Below, one piece after another: positions 16,611 through 25,957 of a stretch of DNA of 64,000 bases. A program made the translations under genes and the position numbers. Under the pieces are notes generated by a model. It saw only the letters and a list, made by a program, of their open reading frames with translations, made no database searches and was not told the origin of the DNA. The DNA lies in contig JAHLKV010000002.1 in the NCBI GenBank assembly GCA_020444475.1, positions 620,001 through 684,000 on the forward strand. The letters are read 5' to 3'. How positions within the stretch are numbered: position 1 is the stretch's first letter; each line of letters begins with the position of its first letter. This DNA is from a bacterium (GTDB taxonomy: Bacteria; Zixibacteria; MSB-5A5; GN15; FEB-12).

Positions 16611-18464
16611 ATGCTGGCGGGGTTTCCCTTTACTGAATCAAGTTTATCGCGACGCATTGATGATAAGGACGTCGTAGTTTGTATAATCGGACTTGGCTAC
16701 GTCGGCCTGCCTATCGCTATTCGCATGTCGCGCGCAGGTTATCAAACAATCGGAATAGACGTCAATGTCACTCACATAGCCGCGCTCAAGAGCGGAGACT
16801 CAATCATAGACAGCGTGTCAAAAGAGGATCTGGCTTCAGCGAATGGCAAAATACGGTTTCTTGCGATCGATGAGACGTTCTCTCAGACTCCGGTTCCCAT
16901 CAAGAGTGAGATTGCGGCTGCGGAGGTATTCGTAGTCTGCGTTCCTACGCCCCTGCGATACGGAAAGGAAGTGAGTCCTAAAGAGGATTATCTTGAGAAC
17001 TCCGCAGAGATCATTCGTCACATAGGTGCCATTGAGGAAAAACGGCATCGCTTGGTCGTGGTCGAAAGCACGACCTACCCGGGATGCACTGAGAGGATTT
17101 TCGATTTCCCGAATGGACTCTTCTCTGGAGTTTATGTTGCCTACTCGCCGGAACGTATTAACCCTGGCGGAAAGTACGCATTTGAAGAAATCAACAAGGT
17201 CGTAGGGGCTGGCAGCGACACCGCACGTGAATTGGCGAAGAAGTTGTACGCACCTCTGTTCGAGACAAGGTCAAATAGGGCGGAGCATAAACCAGGGAAA
17301 CTCATCGATGTAGGATCGACCGATGCAGCCGAGGCCGTGAAATGTGCTGAAAATGGCTTCAGGCTTATGAGTATTTCCTTTGCCAACGAACTCGCCCGTT
17401 TGTCACCACGTTATGGTGTGAACATATGGCCCGTTATCCGACAGGTGCGGGCGACAGGCAAGCGTGTCAATCTGCCCGACATGCTTGACGGTCAGCCCAT
17501 CTCGACTCATGTCTTTAATCCACAGGTGATGGACGGCTTGACTAAGGATTGGGATGAGCCTACAAGGCTACCACACCACCGGACTATTAGCAGTTTAGCC
17601 AATCTCTGCTTTCAAGATGCCTTGTCCGACGCCCAGCAAATCACTGACGTGGACGCACTTGTCGAGACCGTCATTCGATACTACGACATCCTGAGTCGCA
17701 TCTTCATGTACGAGCTTTCGTACTTCTGCAGGGCATGCAACGGCAAGGTTTCGTTCCAGAGAGTATACGAAGGCATGTTGAGCAAACCATTTGGCCTTGA
17801 TTTCTGTGAACCCGGACCGGGCGCTGGAGGACATTGCATACCGGTCGATCCTGTATATCTCGTTCATCAGGCCAGGAAGAATGGCACCAAACTCGGCCTG
17901 ATTGAGGAGGCGTATGCAATAAATGAGCGCATGCCTATCTATGTTACACGTATGGTCTCGTATGCTATCGCGCCATACACAAAGGTTCTCAAAGTAGCCC
18001 GTGTGCTGGTACTCGGCGTCACTTACAAGCCCAACATCGCCGACCTGAGGGAGTCGAAGGCACTCGATTTGATGAACCTATTGGTAGCTTCAGGTGCTCA
18101 CGTCCATTATTGCGACCCGGTTTTCTCGCGCCGTCAGAAGGAGCTTTTCCGACGAGCAGATGACCATACTCGACGACTCGTCAGCCTTCGAAAGCGAACT
18201 CGTCCCAATCCGAAAAACGCGGAACTCCAGGAGAACTACGTGTTAGAAGAAGTCTCCTATGGGGAACTCTCCGATCGGAAGAAGATCGAGGAGATGGGTT
18301 TCGACTGTGCGGTTCTGATTACCGACCACGACGAATTCAAGGACGAGCAGTTTCAGGCAGAACTGCTGGGGACTCGCAACCTTGTGGTTGTGGATACGCG
18401 AAACCTGTTAAATCCGGATGATGAGGCGCTTTTCAAGACCAAACTGCACGTGTGGGGGAGGTAG
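16611..18464 (+). CDS. Enlarged nucleotide-sugar 6-dehydrogenase (UDP-glucose/ManNAc DH family)
   Basis: The family oxidises the C6 alcohol of a UDP-sugar to an acid with two NAD+. The N-terminal Rossmann motif is VVCIIGLGYVGLPIAIRMSR (about residues 23-42). Further family motifs are VPTP, ESTTYPG and YSPERINPG. The catalytic cysteine is Cys409 in GAGGHCIPVDP. The C-terminal domain has LGVTYKPNIADLRESKA. Typical enzymes have about 430 residues and their Cys near 260; this one has 617 and carries about 140 extra residues before the Cys and more near the C-terminus. It is convergent with the four-gene nuclease/nucleotidyltransferase operon, ending 4 bp away. The substrate is not known. Confidence 0.85.
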   Translation: MLAGFPFTESSLSRRIDDKDVVVCIIGLGYVGLPIAIRMSRAGYQTIGIDVNVTHIAALKSGDSIIDSVSKEDLASANGKIRFLAIDETFSQTPVPIKSEIAAAEVFVVCVPTPLRYGKEVSPKEDYLENSAEIIRHIGAIEEKRHRLVVVESTTYPGCTERIFDFPNGLFSGVYVAYSPERINPGGKYAFEEINKVVGAGSDTARELAKKLYAPLFETRSNRAEHKPGKLIDVGSTDAAEAVKCAENGFRLMSISFANELARLSPRYGVNIWPVIRQVRATGKRVNLPDMLDGQPISTHVFNPQVMDGLTKDWDEPTRLPHHRTISSLANLCFQDALSDAQQITDVDALVETVIRYYDILSRIFMYELSYFCRACNGKVSFQRVYEGMLSKPFGLDFCEPGPGAGGHCIPVDPVYLVHQARKNGTKLGLIEEAYAINERMPIYVTRMVSYAIAPYTKVLKVARVLVLGVTYKPNIADLRESKALDLMNLLVASGAHVHYCDPVFSRRQKELFRRADDHTRRLVSLRKRTRPNPKNAELQENYVLEEVSYGELSDRKKIEEMGFDCAVLITDHDEFKDEQFQAELLGTRNLVVVDTRNLLNPDDEALFKTKLHVWGR

Positions 18465-18468
18465 AGTG

Positions 18469-19362
18469 CTACTTCGGAGGCTTCCGGTTCCAGAGCAACT
18501 CGTCGTACTTGCGTTCGAGAACCGACACAAGGTTCTGACCATGTCCAATCTCCGTAAGGTCCTCTCTTGTCACTAAGAGGATGTTCCGTGAGTCCGATCG
18601 TCGTGCATCGAAGCGGGCCTTCTGAGCGTCCCGCGTCTCACTCTTCCGAGCGAATATGATTCCACATTTGGCTCTGACTTGCTTCATATAATCGTTTATC
18701 TGCCAGATATCAGCCTTGTTTATCTTGTCCGCGCGGTTCTTGCATTCGACGACTATAGGATCTGAAACATGGCCGAATGGAGATTCGCAGGTTATTCGCA
18801 AAAGTATGTCTATCTTCGGTTCAGGCGGATTGCGCTTAATGACTTTGAACAAGCTCGTTGACCAAGTTAGTAAGGTCTCCACTAGATCCTCGTAGGCATC
18901 GCCTACATCTTTGGGAATAGCCTCGAATCGTGTTTCAGTGACTGCGTCAGCACGCTGTAGGAGGCTGTCGAAGACTTCCTTGTCGAAGTGTTCGGCAAAG
19001 ACGCGGTCGTGTTCTCTTGATTCCCAGGAACCGAATCGTCTCGCGAGCTCACCACGCGCAGCCCTCGGCCGCTGAACCTTGCTCCGCTTTACGCCCCGAG
19101 CAATCTGAAGCTTAATCGTAAGTTCAGAGATGTCTGTCAGTTTACAGGGCTCTCCCACAGTCAAGTCGCAGTTGTCGTTATCGCTTACGTGGAATTGACC
19201 CTCCATGCGAACTCTTGGAACTGCGAAGACTACGGATAGCGGCACCTTTGAAGGCAGTGCATACCTCCAACGCTTTCCGGACGGTACAGCCTTCGGCAAC
19301 TTGTGCGGAGTGATCAAGTAGGACTCGGGCCAGTCAATGGTCATACGGCGCTTGATTGACAT
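18469..19362 (-). CDS. PD-(D/E)XK nuclease-like protein
   Basis: A 297-residue protein. The first 150 residues are beta-rich and unrecognised. The C-terminal part looks like a restriction-endonuclease (Mrr/PD-(D/E)XK) domain: a helix with acidic residues (DAYEDLVETLL), Asp185 in KIDILLR, Glu206 and Lys208 in IVVECKN, then a helix and GIIFARK. ATG 19362 is chosen; a TTG at 19401 would overlap the upstream gene by 19 bp and add 13 residues. It is the last gene of a four-gene minus-strand operon with a sugar nucleotidyltransferase. The likely function is DNA or RNA cleavage; whether it acts on foreign DNA is inference. Confidence 0.7.
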   Translation of the reverse strand: MSIKRRMTIDWPESYLITPHKLPKAVPSGKRWRYALPSKVPLSVVFAVPRVRMEGQFHVSDNDNCDLTVGEPCKLTDISELTIKLQIARGVKRSKVQRPRAARGELARRFGSWESREHDRVFAEHFDKEVFDSLLQRADAVTETRFEAIPKDVGDAYEDLVETLLTWSTSLFKVIKRNPPEPKIDILLRITCESPFGHVSDPIVVECKNRADKINKADIWQINDYMKQVRAKCGIIFARKSETRDAQKARFDARRSDSRNILLVTREDLTEIGHGQNLVSVLERKYDELLWNRKPPK

Positions 19363-19382
19363 GAGCAAGTGCTTCCGGTTAG

Positions 19383-20171
19383 TTATTCCTCGTCCACCCA
19401 ATCACGTAGCAGATATCGAATGTACTGCTTACTAAGGGATGATTCTCGTTCAATATCACCGATCCGTACCGACTTCTTGCGCTCCTTCTTCTCCGTGAGC
19501 TTGTCCCAAACTACATGAAGTATGCAATTTACATCTTCCGCCAGATCAACCAACTCATCGCGTCGATCCTCCTGACTTGCCAAGACTGCATTTAGTGTGG
19601 AGAAGTCGTTATCTCGAACGGCATCGATAACTGTCAACTCGGGAGTCCTCAGATGCAAGGGGAGTCGTGATGGAGCGAGATTCATGCATCTCGTCCTAAG
19701 CCTGGTTTCCTGATACCAGGCCTGTCCACGCTCTGACGAGGGAAGGATCTCAATCAAATATTCTGCTACGTCATAGCGTCCCGAACGCTCTGATCGTTCG
19801 ACCCAGCGCTGAATTGTGGTTGTTGAAAGTCCCTGTGATAGACGCTGGTTTTTTTCTATCAGGGAGCTGAGTCTATTCCAGTCACCACGCTCCAAAGCAT
19901 TGGATAGTGCCGCAGCGAGTCTGCTACAACTCTCCGCAGTTGCCGCCCTCTCTTTGGTCAGCTCAATCACGTTACTTTCGGAACGTGGGATGACCTTGCT
20001 CTGCCGTTTCTGAGTGCTGCGCTGAACTAGCAACGACTTAGAGTGAGTCGATCGCGTTCCGAAGTCGGTGAAGGTTCTCCTGCGAACTCGCATTAGCTTC
20101 TCAGCCGGCATTCGCGCACGTATCGACCTTCGACGCCGCCGCGTAGGCTCACGGGATTTACTATCACTCAT
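19383..20171 (-). CDS. Unrecognised basic protein with C-terminal HTH-like segment
   Basis: A 262-residue protein. The first 60 residues are very rich in Arg and Lys (REPTRRRRRSIRARMP), suggesting nucleic-acid contact or disorder. The middle is helical (EKNQRLSQGLSTTTIQRWVE). The last 35 residues read like a helix-turn-helix (IGDIERESSLSKQYIRYLLR). ATG 20171 overlaps the upstream stop by 8 bp (ATGAGTGA); ATG 20189 is an alternative. It lies between the unknown protein at 20164 and the nuclease, with coupling on both sides. It could be the DNA-targeting or regulatory part of the module. Confidence 0.6.
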   Translation of the reverse strand: MSDSKSREPTRRRRRSIRARMPAEKLMRVRRRTFTDFGTRSTHSKSLLVQRSTQKRQSKVIPRSESNVIELTKERAATAESCSRLAAALSNALERGDWNRLSSLIEKNQRLSQGLSTTTIQRWVERSERSGRYDVAEYLIEILPSSERGQAWYQETRLRTRCMNLAPSRLPLHLRTPELTVIDAVRDNDFSTLNAVLASQEDRRDELVDLAEDVNCILHVVWDKLTEKKERKKSVRIGDIERESSLSKQYIRYLLRDWVDEE

Positions 20172-21162
20172 GGGCGCGCCTCGTGACATACTCCTGACAG
20201 TCACTCGTGTTCCATATCCTTAGCAATTCGTAGAGATCGAGCAGGTACAATACAGTTATGTCAACCTTTCTTTGATTCTGCCAAAATAGCTCGGCATTGA
20301 GAGTGTCTCTGTTGGGATAACCGGGTACGAAAAGAATGCCGCGTACGTCCTCTGGGTAGAGTTCCCGGACCTCCTCCACCGAGAGTCCAAAGTTGTTTAT
20401 TGCACTGACCCAAGTAATGTCAACCGTGCTCGTTCGTAGAAGATATACAGCCTCGTCACTGGAAGGGAGTGTCACGAGACCATCGAAGTAGCGCGGTAAC
20501 AAGGACGACCCTACATACTTGTCGCCAAATGCCAGAGGTACAAAGGCTGACTCAAAGAGAAACGTGAAAACTGCGCGGAAGAAGAGTGTCTGTGTGATGC
20601 GCAGATATGTGCGATCTGAGAAGCGTCGGGTTTCATGGGTCAGAGCACCAGAGAGTCTCACAAAGCAGGAACTCTCAGATATGTTGAGATACCGCGCCCA
20701 GGAACATAGCCCCAAGTTGGAATAGCTCCTGACGTAATCTGGTTGTTTCCAAGCATTCACCCCAAGTTGATGCGCAAGTGTCAATTTGACCTTGACGTCC
20801 GCGAGGAGCTCGTCGTGAAACGTCTGCAACGTCGTCAGAGGCTCGGTGTTGAGTATGACGTCCCTTAACATCAGTGCAATGAATTTGTCTGTTAACTCTC
20901 GTTGTTCTTTCCGCCGATCGTCGGAGTCTTCACCATGGTCGGTAGTCTCAAAAGCCAGAAAGTCCATCATCGTGTGAAAGTGGGTGGCAAAATCCAAATA
21001 GACAATCTTCGCAATCTCATCTTCAGACGCAATTTTGGATTCAGATCGCTTTGGATCAAGGCCATTTACCGCCTCTTGGTAGGCGTTGCGGAGTTGGGCC
21101 AAGTTTCCATGCAGCAACATTCCGCAAGGCCACTTGTGGTCTCTATGCTGAGATTCTGCCAT
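20164..21162 (-). CDS. Unrecognised cytoplasmic protein of the sugar/nuclease module
   Basis: A 332-residue, mainly helical protein without a signal peptide. A hydrophobic, aromatic stretch near the middle (FFRAVFTFLFESAFVPLAFG) could be a buried core or a weak membrane contact. No motif is recognised. It starts 16 bp after the nucleotidyltransferase gene and overlaps the next gene, so all four are co-transcribed. Its conserved partner set, if confirmed in other genomes, would be the best clue to function. Confidence 0.6.
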   Translation of the reverse strand: MAESQHRDHKWPCGMLLHGNLAQLRNAYQEAVNGLDPKRSESKIASEDEIAKIVYLDFATHFHTMMDFLAFETTDHGEDSDDRRKEQRELTDKFIALMLRDVILNTEPLTTLQTFHDELLADVKVKLTLAHQLGVNAWKQPDYVRSYSNLGLCSWARYLNISESSCFVRLSGALTHETRRFSDRTYLRITQTLFFRAVFTFLFESAFVPLAFGDKYVGSSLLPRYFDGLVTLPSSDEAVYLLRTSTVDITWVSAINNFGLSVEEVRELYPEDVRGILFVPGYPNRDTLNAELFWQNQRKVDITVLYLLDLYELLRIWNTSDCQEYVTRRAHE

Positions 21163-21178
21163 TCCTTATTCCGATTGC

Positions 21179-23020
21179 CTAGCTTCGCGAGTTAATCGAG
21201 CTATCGGCCGGTGTGACTTCGGACCCGGGAGGGATATTCCTTCTGATCTCCGTTCCTGGCGTAACAACGCTGTGCATGCCCACCTTTCGGCCTGGTTGCA
21301 CCAAAGAGTTTGCTCCGATCTTCACACTATCTCCAATAAGAGCTCCGAAACGGTTATTGTGGCGGACAATCGTAGTAGAAGCATGGTACTTCGACATCTG
21401 ATCGTATGGGTCGCTGAAGTCGATTAGCTCCGGAACGGCCTCTACCGCGTCGCCGCAGGGCTCAATGATTTCTGAATCTTCTCCGATGGCGATAAGTTTT
21501 TCACAAGCTATTGTAGATCGCCCACCAATCACTGCACCCCGCCCGACTACGCTGTAAGTGACGGCAGCGCCGCTCAGAACTTTAGCCGAATCCATGATGA
21601 CAGAATGGTCGATGTTGCAGTGGCAATCAATGAGGCAGTTGGCTCCGATATTGACCGTATTCAACATAGCATTGGCGCGAATCTGGGTTCCGTTACGGAT
21701 AACACAGTGACCCTCAATAGTGACATTGCCACCAATGTACAAACGCAGGTCCCTCACCTTGGCCGGATTCGGTAGAACGAGCGTGCCGTTGATTACCACG
21801 CTGTCACAAATTCCCCAATTTTCACGGCTATCATATTCATTCGTAAACCTGTGCGCTCGATTGCTAGTTCTCATCCGAGGGGCGGTTTCACTGTTTGAAG
21901 TAGGAGCATTGGCGATTTCTGGGTCAAGAAGAGCCTTCAGTTGTTTTGTTGAGCTGACGATAATGAAATCCGAGTCCTCAAGATCCCGTGGGACATGATC
22001 GTCCCGACCCACTAGTGAGCTGGTGAGGTGGGATGGCATTTGGCGCGCCAGACGACGACATAGGTACTCATTTGCCTGCAGATACTCCCAAGGGTAATTC
22101 ACATCAATCCAAGCATCCGCGTTCGTTACAACACCCTTCACAGTGAACTGCTTGTCCACCAACAGGCGACGGGCCGAAAAAGGGATGGACTTCATGCCGA
22201 GCGGGTCACGTTCTTCTTGGTGTTGGGTGAATTTGTCCCACAGGGATGCTGAAAAGATGAGAACCCCCGATTCCAGCAGTAACTCGTTTTGATCCTTCCA
22301 CTTCCCATCCGTGACTTGCGGCGCTGGGTCAGCTTCATAACGTCGGGTCAGGTAGTTCTCTAGCAGATTGGGATAGGTTGGGCGGTAGAGCACATCCCGG
22401 ATATCCTCTGTGCTTAAGTGCCAAATCGGTGGCTTGTCATCGGAGTCATCCCCCTTACAGATCTCTTGTAGGTTTCGGTTGATGACGATATGACCCCAAC
22501 GATTCTTCTCATAGTGTTTAGCAAGTTGCATCTCCTGATCCCGTATGAATACGACAACACACCAGTCCTTCTCACCCCCTTCCAACTCGCGCTCATGTAA
22601 CTCATCAGCTACTTTGAGGAGCTCTTCCAAGACCAGATCCTGCACTAGAGTGTCGCCGTAGAAAATCAGGAACGGTTTGTTGCGGTCTTTATCGGTAAGC
22701 TGCTCCCGAGCACGATTAACGGAAGCCAGCACTCCTCTTCGACGCTGAAGCTCTTCTGATATGACCGTTATACCGGAGCGCTCGCAGAGTTGCCTATTGT
22801 AGCAGGATTCAAGTTCCTCATCGACAACAACGTAGATATCCCCAATCCTGTCACAAAATTCGTCCTTGCGCAGATCGTCGACCAAGTACTGGATGAGACT
22901 CTTGTGAGCCAAAGGCAGAAGGTTGAAGTTACCTTCTCGAAAGATATCTGGATAGATGCCAGCATCATCCACTGCGCTGGGAATAATTACTGGATAGCGG
23001 TTGTTAAGGAGTCCTGACAA
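21179..23020 (-). CDS. Sugar nucleotidyltransferase-like protein with left-handed beta-helix
   Basis: A 613-residue GlmU/GlgC-like two-domain protein. Residues about 1-330 resemble an NTP-transferase fold (a core strand with Asp in FLIFYGDTLVQD, and INRNLQEICKG). Residues about 395-600 are hexapeptide repeats of a left-handed beta-helix (LYIGGNVTIEGHCVIRNG, NTVNIGANCLIDCHC), typical of acyltransferases. The usual nucleotide loop GxGTR-x-P and its downstream PK are missing: the N-terminus reads VIIPSAVDDAGIYPDIF. Catalysis may therefore be altered or lost. The TTG start has GGGAGGG five bases upstream. It is the first gene of the operon that also encodes two unknowns and a nuclease. Confidence 0.72.
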   Translation of the reverse strand: MSGLLNNRYPVIIPSAVDDAGIYPDIFREGNFNLLPLAHKSLIQYLVDDLRKDEFCDRIGDIYVVVDEELESCYNRQLCERSGITVISEELQRRRGVLASVNRAREQLTDKDRNKPFLIFYGDTLVQDLVLEELLKVADELHERELEGGEKDWCVVVFIRDQEMQLAKHYEKNRWGHIVINRNLQEICKGDDSDDKPPIWHLSTEDIRDVLYRPTYPNLLENYLTRRYEADPAPQVTDGKWKDQNELLLESGVLIFSASLWDKFTQHQEERDPLGMKSIPFSARRLLVDKQFTVKGVVTNADAWIDVNYPWEYLQANEYLCRRLARQMPSHLTSSLVGRDDHVPRDLEDSDFIIVSSTKQLKALLDPEIANAPTSNSETAPRMRTSNRAHRFTNEYDSRENWGICDSVVINGTLVLPNPAKVRDLRLYIGGNVTIEGHCVIRNGTQIRANAMLNTVNIGANCLIDCHCNIDHSVIMDSAKVLSGAAVTYSVVGRGAVIGGRSTIACEKLIAIGEDSEIIEPCGDAVEAVPELIDFSDPYDQMSKYHASTTIVRHNNRFGALIGDSVKIGANSLVQPGRKVGMHSVVTPGTEIRRNIPPGSEVTPADSSINSRS

Positions 23021-23479
23021 TCACACCCTCCCGACGAGCCCCCGCAGCTCAGCTTCGAGGTCGCGCTACGATAATCGAGCTAGTCGTCTGCGTTTGCGAT
23101 AGTCGAATAACGTGTCTGCACGGAGTATTGTCAACAAAATTGTGGAACGATCCGGATAAGTCTCTGCACTACATTCGTTAAGAGAGGCCGTATGTTGTAA
23201 GGACTTGAGACGCTGCTCTGAAGTGTCATATATGGATTTGTGGTCGTTTGGAAGCCCTATCCTAAATCGGGTGATGGCATCGGCTGTCCCGGATCGTTGC
23301 CCTGTTGAGCTTGGGTGGGCAAGCTACCGACACGATAGAGGAATCTGAAGTTGAAATGCGTAAGGCTGTTCACCATCGACCCTTGGTCACACATTGGGTC
23401 GCTTCCGGATTTCAAACTGAGGGGATTCACCGCACAGACATCGGAGTTCTCTCAGCTCAACCGTCGGCCGTGCGATCGC
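23021..23479. other. Non-coding or decayed stretch
   Basis: About 460 bases with no supported gene, between the nucleotidyltransferase start and the helicase remnant. It holds the probable promoter of the minus-strand operon and possibly further decayed helicase sequence. Confidence 0.5.
23106..23134 (-). promoter_or_regulatory. Possible promoter for the nucleotidyltransferase/nuclease operon
   Basis: On the minus strand: perfect TTGACA (23134-23129), 17-bp spacer, weak -10 GTTATT (23111-23106), about 85 bases before the TTG start at 23020. Confidence 0.4.
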
Positions 23480-24246
23480 ATGATCACTGACGGATCACAG
23501 GATCTCAGCGTCGCCCAACTGCGGTTCCTGGCAGCTTGGGGGGCAATCGACCGAACAGCCTGTTCTTCGCCGGAGATTTGGGCCAACGGATGTTTCGACA
23601 ACCGTTCTCGTGGAAGGCTCTCGGGGTTGATATTCGTGGTCGATCCAAAACACTGCGTATCAATTATCGGACATCTCATCAGATTCGATCGCAAACCGAT
23701 CGCCTGCTCGGCCCGGAGGTATCCGACGTAGATGGGAATGTTGAGAGTAGGGCGCGTACAATATCTGTTTTCAATGGTCCGCATCCTACCATTACAATAT
23801 GTGCGACAAAAGACGAAGAGTTGGATATTGTCACGAAGTGGCTTGCAGGTTTGCTTGCCAGTGGTGTTAAGGCTCATGAGGTGGGAATCTTCGTCCGATC
23901 AGATGCGGAGTTGGATCGAGGTCGAGCCGTAGCAGATGCGTTGGAGCTACCGTCCGTCATTCTTGACTGTCAGCTCAAGACCAGGAACGGGCATGTGGCC
24001 GTAAGTACCATGCATTTGGCCAAGGGGCTTGAGTTCCGGGCGGTAGCCGTCATGGCATGCGATGACGAAGTGATTCCCCTTCAAGAAAGGATAGAGACGG
24101 CCACCGACGACTCGGATTTGGAAGAAGTGTACAACACAGAGCGCCACCTCCTGCACGTGGCCTGCACAAGAGCCAGAGACTACTTGCTCGTGACCGGGAT
24201 CGAGCCAGCATCGGAGTTCCTGGACGATCTGGCCGATGAAAGTTAG
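23480..24246 (+). pseudogene. Truncated, frameshifted UvrD/Rep-type helicase
   Basis: Only the C-terminal third of a superfamily 1 helicase remains. The decayed motif II region reads DGSQDLSVAQLRFLAAW (the expected Asp-Glu-Ala-Gln-Asp is damaged). A frame change near 23535 then leads into FFAGDLGQRMFRQPF, INYRTSHQIR and the C-terminal motifs STMHLAKGLEF and HVACTRARDYLLV. No ATP-binding Walker A is present upstream. The 236-codon open part from 23536 could still be expressed, but it lacks the nucleotide-binding half. It marks old gene loss in the island. Confidence 0.8.
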
Positions 24247-24495
24247 TCTTCTCCGGATCTTTGGGTCATTATGTGACAATTCTCGCTACGCCCCTGCAGA
24301 TCATAGCTTATTGCGGATCAGTAGATTGGGTGCAAACCCGCAACGCAAGAGTGTCGATTCGTGATTTTGCTTCCCTCCAGACACTTTTTCTTACTTTCTT
24401 GTGAAAATTCAGCCAATTGCGGCCATAGTATCTTAGAGGCATCAGGGTCGGTCTGTCCCATACGAAAGGTGACGGCGGGCCTGACAGGAGGGCGA

Positions 24496-25062
24496 GTGGA
24501 CTATCCATCGAAAGCGTTCTGGAACGATGTCTTGGGCAGTTCCTGGCAGCGCCGGTACCCCGCTATCGTGGTGAATCGTGTGTATGCACGCTATCAAAGA
24601 ACGCTGCCGTTTCAGGAAGCAGAGGACATCTTCGGGGCGACGCTGGAACGCGTGCTCGTGAAGGAAACTCTGCCGGGATTGGAGAAGAAGGACCCGGAAG
24701 AGGTGCGGAAGATCATCTTCGGGTATCTATTCAATGTAATAAGAGAGTGGTGGCGCGGAGAGCTGAGACACCCTTCCGGCGATGACGTCGACTCGATGAC
24801 CTACGTCCCCAACGAGTTAACGGTGACGCAAGACATCAAGGAACGCGTGTTTAATGACGCCTGGCGAGCTTTTGATGATGAAGAACGCTTGGTCTTCCAA
24901 ATGTGCTATCTCGATGGGCTCACCCAGTTCGAGGTGGCAAGCCGGATGAACTGGGCTATTGGCAGGGTGAATGCCAGGTTGCAGAGCGCCCGGCGCAAGT
25001 TCTATGATATATTAGCAAGAGTAAGTGAGGGTAATTATGCATCACCACAAAGTTGGCACTGA
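24496..25062 (+). CDS. ECF-type RNA polymerase sigma factor
   Basis: A 188-residue sigma70-family protein. Region 2 is visible as RTLPFQEAEDIFGATLERVL and the basic, tryptophan-rich GYLFNVIREWWRGELR. Region 4 is a C-terminal HTH (DDEERLVFQMCYLDGLTQFE, then VASRMNWAIGRVNARLQSAR). GTG 24496 is chosen because AGGAGG lies four bases upstream; longer frames reach 24361 but lack a ribosome site. It overlaps the next gene by 26 bp. It should direct RNA polymerase to a small regulon, possibly including nearby secreted proteins; no target promoter was identified. Confidence 0.88.
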   Translation: MDYPSKAFWNDVLGSSWQRRYPAIVVNRVYARYQRTLPFQEAEDIFGATLERVLVKETLPGLEKKDPEEVRKIIFGYLFNVIREWWRGELRHPSGDDVDSMTYVPNELTVTQDIKERVFNDAWRAFDDEERLVFQMCYLDGLTQFEVASRMNWAIGRVNARLQSARRKFYDILARVSEGNYASPQSWH

Positions 25063-25672
25063 ACAGATACTGCGGTATCTCCGCGGTGAGCTGGACGACG
25101 ACCAAATGGTCTCGCTGGAGATGCATCTTGCCACTTGTGACGAGTGTCTCCAATACATGGAGGATCAAAGACAAGAACTGGCCGTGCGGAGCTTTGCCTA
25201 TGAAAACCGGCATCTTGGTCAGGCGGTTTTCGCTCGCAGTCGTGGGACCGACCTCAAGGTGACCATTAGGAAGGCTGCCGAAGCTGCTGAAAAGATTGAG
25301 TCCAAACTCCGCGAGACGCTCAGCAGATTACTGGATGGTTTCGGAATGCAATCGGCATTTCCTGCCGTTGCGCGCGTCCGGGACGTCTCCTCCACACAGC
25401 AGGACCGGGCCATCGAACTGCTTGAAGGCGGTTTTCCTGTTGAATTCATAAGGGATTCTGACAACGCGTCATTTTCTGTCATGCTCGATCCAGGGACTCA
25501 AACCGTGAGTCTTGGTTTCAAGGGCGATCTCAAGCGCATTCTGACAAAACTTGAGATACGGTCGGGTTCTGGAGAAGTTATTGAGGAAGTTGATGTAAGT
25601 CCGTCCGGAACCTTTGACTTCTCGCTTGAACTCATTGAAGCCGACGTGACCCTGCTCTGGCATTTACAATGA
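25037..25672 (+). CDS. Soluble zinc-finger anti-sigma factor candidate
   Basis: A 211-residue protein coupled to the sigma gene. The N-terminus has the zf-HC2 anti-sigma pattern with H-x3-C-x2-C (HLATCDEC, about residues 30-37). A helical middle and a beta-rich C-terminal domain (SVMLDPGTQTVSLGFKGDLK) follow. Classical ZAS anti-sigma factors have a membrane helix; none is present here, so this one would act in the cytoplasm. ATG 25037 overlaps the sigma gene. The beta domain may sense a ligand or be a protease target. The anti-sigma role is inferred from pattern and position. Confidence 0.75.
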   Translation: MHHHKVGTEQILRYLRGELDDDQMVSLEMHLATCDECLQYMEDQRQELAVRSFAYENRHLGQAVFARSRGTDLKVTIRKAAEAAEKIESKLRETLSRLLDGFGMQSAFPAVARVRDVSSTQQDRAIELLEGGFPVEFIRDSDNASFSVMLDPGTQTVSLGFKGDLKRILTKLEIRSGSGEVIEEVDVSPSGTFDFSLELIEADVTLLWHLQ

Positions 25673-25957
25673 CGTAGGGTTTGCATCTCAGGTTTCATAC
25701 TGGTTCAGCATCCAGCTGTCGCACGTGGGCTGCGACGTACTCAATCTGCCCATCGCTCCAGATTCATCAACTTTTCCGGGATTCATGTGAAAATCCGATC
25801 CTCTCCTGCCATGTCCTAAGTGAACAGGCCAACGCAGCCGGTCTTTGGGCTACCCGGAGCGGGGAGCCAAGAGACAACGAGTTGGTCACACACGGGAATG
25901 CAAGACGAATCAATCTTGGGCTGTCTCAGAAGATAGCCGTAAGGAAAGGAGTCAGAG

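Noticed and set aside
16611-23020. An ordinary capsule or O-antigen locus
   Set aside because: Only two nucleotide-sugar enzymes are present, with no glycosyltransferase, flippase, polymerase or export gene, and the neighbours are a nuclease and unknowns.
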